Origin: an uncultured Pseudomonadota bacterium
GTDB lineage: Bacteria > Myxococcota_A > UBA796 > SXON01
Reading direction: 5' to 3'
Assembly: GCA_903844155.1 (NCBI GenBank)
Contig: CAIMSU010000350.1
Location: forward strand, 1-39,732
Length of the DNA stretch: 39,732 nucleotides
Under the pieces are notes generated by a model. That model saw nothing but the letters and a program-made list of their open reading frames with translations. It had not been told where the DNA came from and made no database searches. Made by a program: the position numbers and the translations under genes. Shown here one piece after another: positions 36,496 through 39,732 of this stretch. Every line of letters begins with the position of its first letter. Positions within the stretch are counted from its first letter, which is position 1.

Positions 36496-38121
36496 TCAGT
36501 AGATGACGATCAACCCCGATCCGCCCGGGATTGCAACGGCGTCCCGGGACGAGTAGTACCCGCCGTCCCCGGCCAGCCCGTCCCACGCGTCGACGCCGCT
36601 CCCGCCCGGCACGTCCCAGTCGGCGGCGAGCGTCGATCCGTCCGTCGTCCAGCTCGACCCACCGCCGCCACCGGTGTTGCTCGTGCACCCGACCCCCTCA
36701 CCGCCGGCGCCGCCCCCGTAGTACCCCGAGCCGCCTCCGCCGGGGCCGACCCCGGCAATATCCAGCGCCGCACCACTGGTCCCACCGCCGAATTCGAATC
36801 CACCCGCCGCGTCGGCTGCGGGAGCCCAGATCACGTCTGGGTTGTTGTCGTAGGTATAGCCGCCCGTGCCGCCGGAGGACTGCGTGCCGCCGCCGCCCGG
36901 TAGTCCCGTGTAGTCCCACCAGTCGTACACGCAGTCCGTACCGCCGCCCCCGTCGCTCCCGGTTTCACCCCCGCCCCCGCCCCCGTGCACGATCCCCCCT
37001 GACCAGGCGCCGCCACCTCCTCCTGCGACCAGGACCAACGTGCCGGCCCCGTCCCAGACGAAGGTCCCGCCGCCACCGCCACCCGTGCCGGGCCCTCCCT
37101 CACCTGGACGGAGGGTCAAGACGTCACCGGGGGTCACGTCCAGGGGCTGCGTCGCGTAGCCCCCACCGCCGCCGTAATTGCCGGTGGAGTCCAACCCACC
37201 ACCGCCGCCGCCCCATGCCTCGATTGTCAGGCTGGAGACGCCGTCAGGCACGGTGTAGGTCTGCTCGTCACCGGTGTAGGTGTACCGGGAGCAAGCCGTG
37301 ACCGTCGCGTCGCCATCGTCGCAATCACCGTCGACGGCGACGTACCCGGCTGGCGCAGCGCACGCGGTCAAGCTGCCCTCGGTCACGCCAAAGCCGTCCC
37401 CGTCGGCGTCGAGGTACCAGGTGCCCGCGTCGACCGCGTATTCGTCGATCACGCCGTCGCAGTTGTTGTCGATGCCGTCGCACACCTCGTCGACGCCGGG
37501 GTTGATCGCGGGGTTGGTCTCGTCGCAGTCGCCCCCGTGGAGCGCGGAGCCGGCGGGCGAGCTGCAGCTCGGGGTGCCGGCCCCAGTTCCGTAGCCGTCA
37601 CCATCGGCGTCGGGCCACCAGCTCGACTCCTGCACGGAGGGGTCGTTGTCGTCGATGAGCCCGTCGCAGTCGTCGTCGAACCCGTCGCAATACTCCTGCT
37701 CCCCAGGGTTGACGACGCCGTTCGTGTCGTCGCAATCGGTGTTGTCTGCGACGTGGCCGTCCGGCTGCGTGCAAGCTGTGGCGGAGACGGTGGGGTCCCC
37801 GAAGTCGTCGCCGTCCGCGTCCCGGAACCACGTTTGGGGCGCGCCGATGCTGGCGCTCCAGTCGTCGCAGTCCACCCCGGCGGGGACGCCGTCGCCATCG
37901 TAGTCGACAACGCCGCTGTCAGCCGGGCTGGTGTCGCGAGCACCGCTGTCCGCCGCCGTCGAGTCCGTGCCCCCGGTGTCCGCGGTAGGCGTACTGTCGC
38001 TGCCCGCGCCCCCGTGCTTCGCCGGGGTGCGGGTGCACGAGGCGAGCAGGAGAGCGCTGAGGGCGGCGCTGAATCGCGCAAGGCGACGCAAGTCCCGGCA
38101 ACACGCCCGTTCACCCGCCAT
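36496..38121 (-). CDS. Lipoprotein with MopE-type Asp repeats and Gly-rich domain
   Basis: 541 residues from the ATG at 38121, which overlaps the upstream stop by one base (TGATG). Lipobox LLASC (C29), then a Ser/Thr/Asp-rich spacer to about 70. Four to five Asp-rich modules follow (DYDGDGVPAGVDCDD, DADGDDFGD, CDGFDDDCDGLIDD, DADGDGYG, CDGIDNNCDGVIDE, DADGDGFG). Residues about 290-541 are Gly-rich (runs of GGGGG with strands such as TYTVPDGVSSLTIEAWG and VLTLRPGEGG), like the glycine-rich domain of ALK/LTK-type receptors and some bacterial surface proteins. It probably binds Ca2+ and is displayed outside. Confidence 0.88.
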   Translation of the reverse strand: MAGERACCRDLRRLARFSAALSALLLASCTRTPAKHGGAGSDSTPTADTGGTDSTAADSGARDTSPADSGVVDYDGDGVPAGVDCDDWSASIGAPQTWFRDADGDDFGDPTVSATACTQPDGHVADNTDCDDTNGVVNPGEQEYCDGFDDDCDGLIDDNDPSVQESSWWPDADGDGYGTGAGTPSCSSPAGSALHGGDCDETNPAINPGVDEVCDGIDNNCDGVIDEYAVDAGTWYLDADGDGFGVTEGSLTACAAPAGYVAVDGDCDDGDATVTACSRYTYTGDEQTYTVPDGVSSLTIEAWGGGGGGLDSTGNYGGGGGYATQPLDVTPGDVLTLRPGEGGPGTGGGGGGTFVWDGAGTLVLVAGGGGGAWSGGIVHGGGGGGETGSDGGGGTDCVYDWWDYTGLPGGGGTQSSGGTGGYTYDNNPDVIWAPAADAAGGFEFGGGTSGAALDIAGVGPGGGGSGYYGGGAGGEGVGCTSNTGGGGGSSWTTDGSTLAADWDVPGGSGVDAWDGLAGDGGYYSSRDAVAIPGGSGLIVIY

Positions 38122-39599
38122 CACGGCGCCCCCAGCCCGTTCAGCGCATCCCCCACCCGCCACCCGCTCCACACCACCGCCCCAATGCTCCCATCAAACC
38201 CCGTCAACCCGCCCATCCCCGGCGCGCCCATGCCCGCGGCCTCGCCGACCGCGTACAGGCCGGCGATGGGGCTGCCGGACGCGTCGAGCACGTGCCCGTC
38301 CATCGCGACGTCGATGCCGCCGTAGCTCTTCTCGCCGATGCGGGCGGGCAGGAAACCGCAGAGGGCACGCCCGGCAAAGGGCACGAGGCTCTGCGGGTCG
38401 CGGTTGACGGGGTCCAATGCGGTCCCCGCGCGCTCGGCCTCGATCGTGTCGATGGTGGCTTGCAGGCCGACGCCGTCGACGCCGAGGGCGGTGGCCAGCC
38501 CGGCGACGGTGTCGTCGCAGGCGAAGGACCCGGAGCCGGCTGCTGCGTCGAGGGTCGCGAGGTCGGGGGCGCTCACGGCGGCGACGAGCTCGTCGCGCGG
38601 GATGATGGCCCAGGACCCCGCGTGACCATCGAGCGGGCGAGAGAGCGAGAGGCTCCAGATGCCGGTCTCGTCGACGTAGCGTCCACCGGCCGGATCGACC
38701 CAGATCCACGGGATCACGAAGGGCTCGGCGTCCCAGTTGATGCCCACGTGCAGCGGGAGGTTGGCGCTGTCGAGGATGCCGATCGTGCCGAAGTACCAGC
38801 CGATTGCGTCGAGGTGGCTGGACGACCACCCGCCGGCGTTCGCCCACGTGAGCGCGTCGCCCGTCGCGCCGGGCACGTCGCTCGCGGCCCAGAGTCCGGT
38901 CCTCGTCTGCACCTCCGGGTCGAACAACGCCGGGTTTCCGGAGAACCCTCCCGTCGCGACGACCACCGTCCCGGCCGGCACACGCTCGCCGTTCACCTCG
39001 ACCCCCACGACGCGCCCGTCCTCGACGTCCACGGACTGCACGGGCGTGCTCGCAAGCACCGTCACGCCGCTGGGGAGCGCGGCCATCAGGGCGCCGCCAA
39101 TCCCGATCGGCGTGGTGCGGCTGACGGAGATCAGGCGTTGTTTGTGAAGGATCGGGTCCTGCCGCGAGAACAGCTCGAACGTCACCCCAAGCGCCGCCAG
39201 CCGATCCCGCGTCGCCCGGCTGTCCGTCAGGTAAGCGACCGTCTCGTCCGTCGCTGCGGCGCCTGTCAGGCTCGGCCAGTCGGCGACGGCGGCGTCGACC
39301 GTGTCGGCGATCCCGGCCGCCTCCTGCTCTTCGGAGTCCACGACCATCACGACGTTGCCGCCGGCGGGCGCGCGGCCTCCGAGGAACGGCGTGGATTCAT
39401 ACAGCGTGCCCTGGCCGGCCGCGCCTGCGCACGCGAGCCCGGACGGACCACCGCCGATGATCAGGAGCGGGCCGACGTCTCCCGTGGAGGAATCGCCCGA
39501 CGACTCGTGGCTGGAGTCGGTCGTGGAGTCGTGCGCGCCCGAGTGCGCGGCGTCCTTGTGTCGGCAGGCGAGGAGCAGCAGGAGCGGCACGCGGCGCAT
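38121..39599 (-). CDS. FAD-dependent oxidoreductase lipoprotein (fumarate reductase/ketosteroid dehydrogenase type)
   Basis: 492 residues. Lipobox LLLAC (C12), then a Ser/Thr/Asp/His spacer to about 42. Dinucleotide-binding fold LLIIGGGPSGLACA (45-58) and a later VVVATGGFSGNP strand. The C-terminal FAD motif is GLYAVGEAAGMGAPGMGGLTG. Layout matches the fumarate reductase/3-ketosteroid dehydrogenase flavoprotein family, with GEKSYGGIDVAMDGHV near the cap. Such enzymes are usually cytoplasmic or cofactor-loaded and Tat-exported; a lipobox here implies envelope location and no twin Arg was seen. Substrate unknown. It is coupled by overlap to the MopE/Gly-rich gene. The group II intron end lies just upstream. 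Confidence 0.88.
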   Translation of the reverse strand: MRRVPLLLLLACRHKDAAHSGAHDSTTDSSHESSGDSSTGDVGPLLIIGGGPSGLACAGAAGQGTLYESTPFLGGRAPAGGNVVMVVDSEEQEAAGIADTVDAAVADWPSLTGAAATDETVAYLTDSRATRDRLAALGVTFELFSRQDPILHKQRLISVSRTTPIGIGGALMAALPSGVTVLASTPVQSVDVEDGRVVGVEVNGERVPAGTVVVATGGFSGNPALFDPEVQTRTGLWAASDVPGATGDALTWANAGGWSSSHLDAIGWYFGTIGILDSANLPLHVGINWDAEPFVIPWIWVDPAGGRYVDETGIWSLSLSRPLDGHAGSWAIIPRDELVAAVSAPDLATLDAAAGSGSFACDDTVAGLATALGVDGVGLQATIDTIEAERAGTALDPVNRDPQSLVPFAGRALCGFLPARIGEKSYGGIDVAMDGHVLDASGSPIAGLYAVGEAAGMGAPGMGGLTGFDGSIGAVVWSGWRVGDALNGLGAP

Positions 39600-39732
39600 A
39601 GGTAGACTCTTAGCGCAATACCGGCGTTTTGCCGGCTTGTTTCAAAAAGCCCCCATTCAAACCGTGCTTGCGGTTTTCCCGCACACGGCTTTCCAACGGT
39701 CTTCGTGGGGCAGCTTCGGACAGGTAGACGAC
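39600..39732 (-). mobile_element. 3' end of a group II intron (domain V), cut by the window edge
   Basis: On the minus strand, 39691-39659 folds as a canonical domain V: AAGCCGTG at the base with the catalytic AGC triad, lower stem GCCGTG/CACGGT, a 2-nt bulge (AG) on the 3' side, upper stem TGCGG/CCGCA and a GAAA-type loop. A following hairpin GGCTT...AAGCC (39651-39634) may be domain VI. The intron 5' part and any reverse transcriptase/maturase would lie beyond 39732. The 3' splice site is not determined but lies before the flavoprotein ATG at 39599. Confidence 0.75.

Overview
This is a high-GC window carrying about 25 intact genes, one broken gene and several structured repeats. The organism looks like a Myxococcota or related deltaproteobacterial lineage. 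The signs are a Hanks-type kinase fused to a SUMF1-like domain, many exported TPR proteins, several lipoproteins in which a lipobox is followed by a Ser/Thr/Asp-rich spacer, Asp-rich MopE-like metal-binding repeats, and very GC-rich third codon positions. This placement is inferred from gene content; there is no rRNA or tRNA to fix it.

Layout, left to right. 1-552 is non-coding and holds two copies of a degenerate repeat 203 bp apart. 553-2024 (-) is an outer-membrane beta-barrel gene broken by a nonsense codon and a frameshift. 2100-5690 (-) encodes a 1196-residue protein built from about 19 repeats of about 36 residues. 5691-6206 holds a large inverted repeat and an 11-copy heptanucleotide array. 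A small PKD-like lipoprotein follows at 6207. 6691-12176 (+) is a tight run of thiolase, membrane-anchored protein, TPR protein, HAD phosphatase, Hsp33 and biotin ligase. An M28 peptidase lipoprotein lies at 12323.

13305-17071 is a divergent pair only 32 bp apart: a caspase-like exported protein that keeps the Cys but lacks the His of the dyad, and an exported TPR protein. 17251-23156 (-) holds an unrecognised protein with two CxxC pairs, a TPR protein and the kinase-SUMF1 fusion. Then come an M1 aminopeptidase, a flavin reductase-like protein, a MopE/lamin-tail lipoprotein (-), an acyl-CoA dehydrogenase (-) and an Nfu-type Fe-S scaffold (+). A GT4 glycosyltransferase (+) is preceded by a strikingly base-paired three-way-junction element at 29717-29839. 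A sulfatase-fold TPR lipoprotein and a TPR protein form a minus-strand pair. After a second copy of the inverted-repeat element come an arylsulfotransferase-like lipoprotein (+), a MopE/glycine-rich lipoprotein (-) and an FAD-dependent lipoprotein (-).

The right edge (39600-39732, -) contains a textbook group II intron domain V, so the window cuts through the 3' end of an intron whose body lies outside. Several starts lack a Shine-Dalgarno sequence and instead have a TANNNT box 5-6 nt before the start codon, which suggests leaderless transcription. Overall the window mixes housekeeping genes (Hsp33, BirA, Nfu, beta-oxidation-type enzymes) with a large set of envelope lipoproteins and signalling proteins. 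I see no complete defence island, CRISPR array, prophage or biosynthetic cluster.
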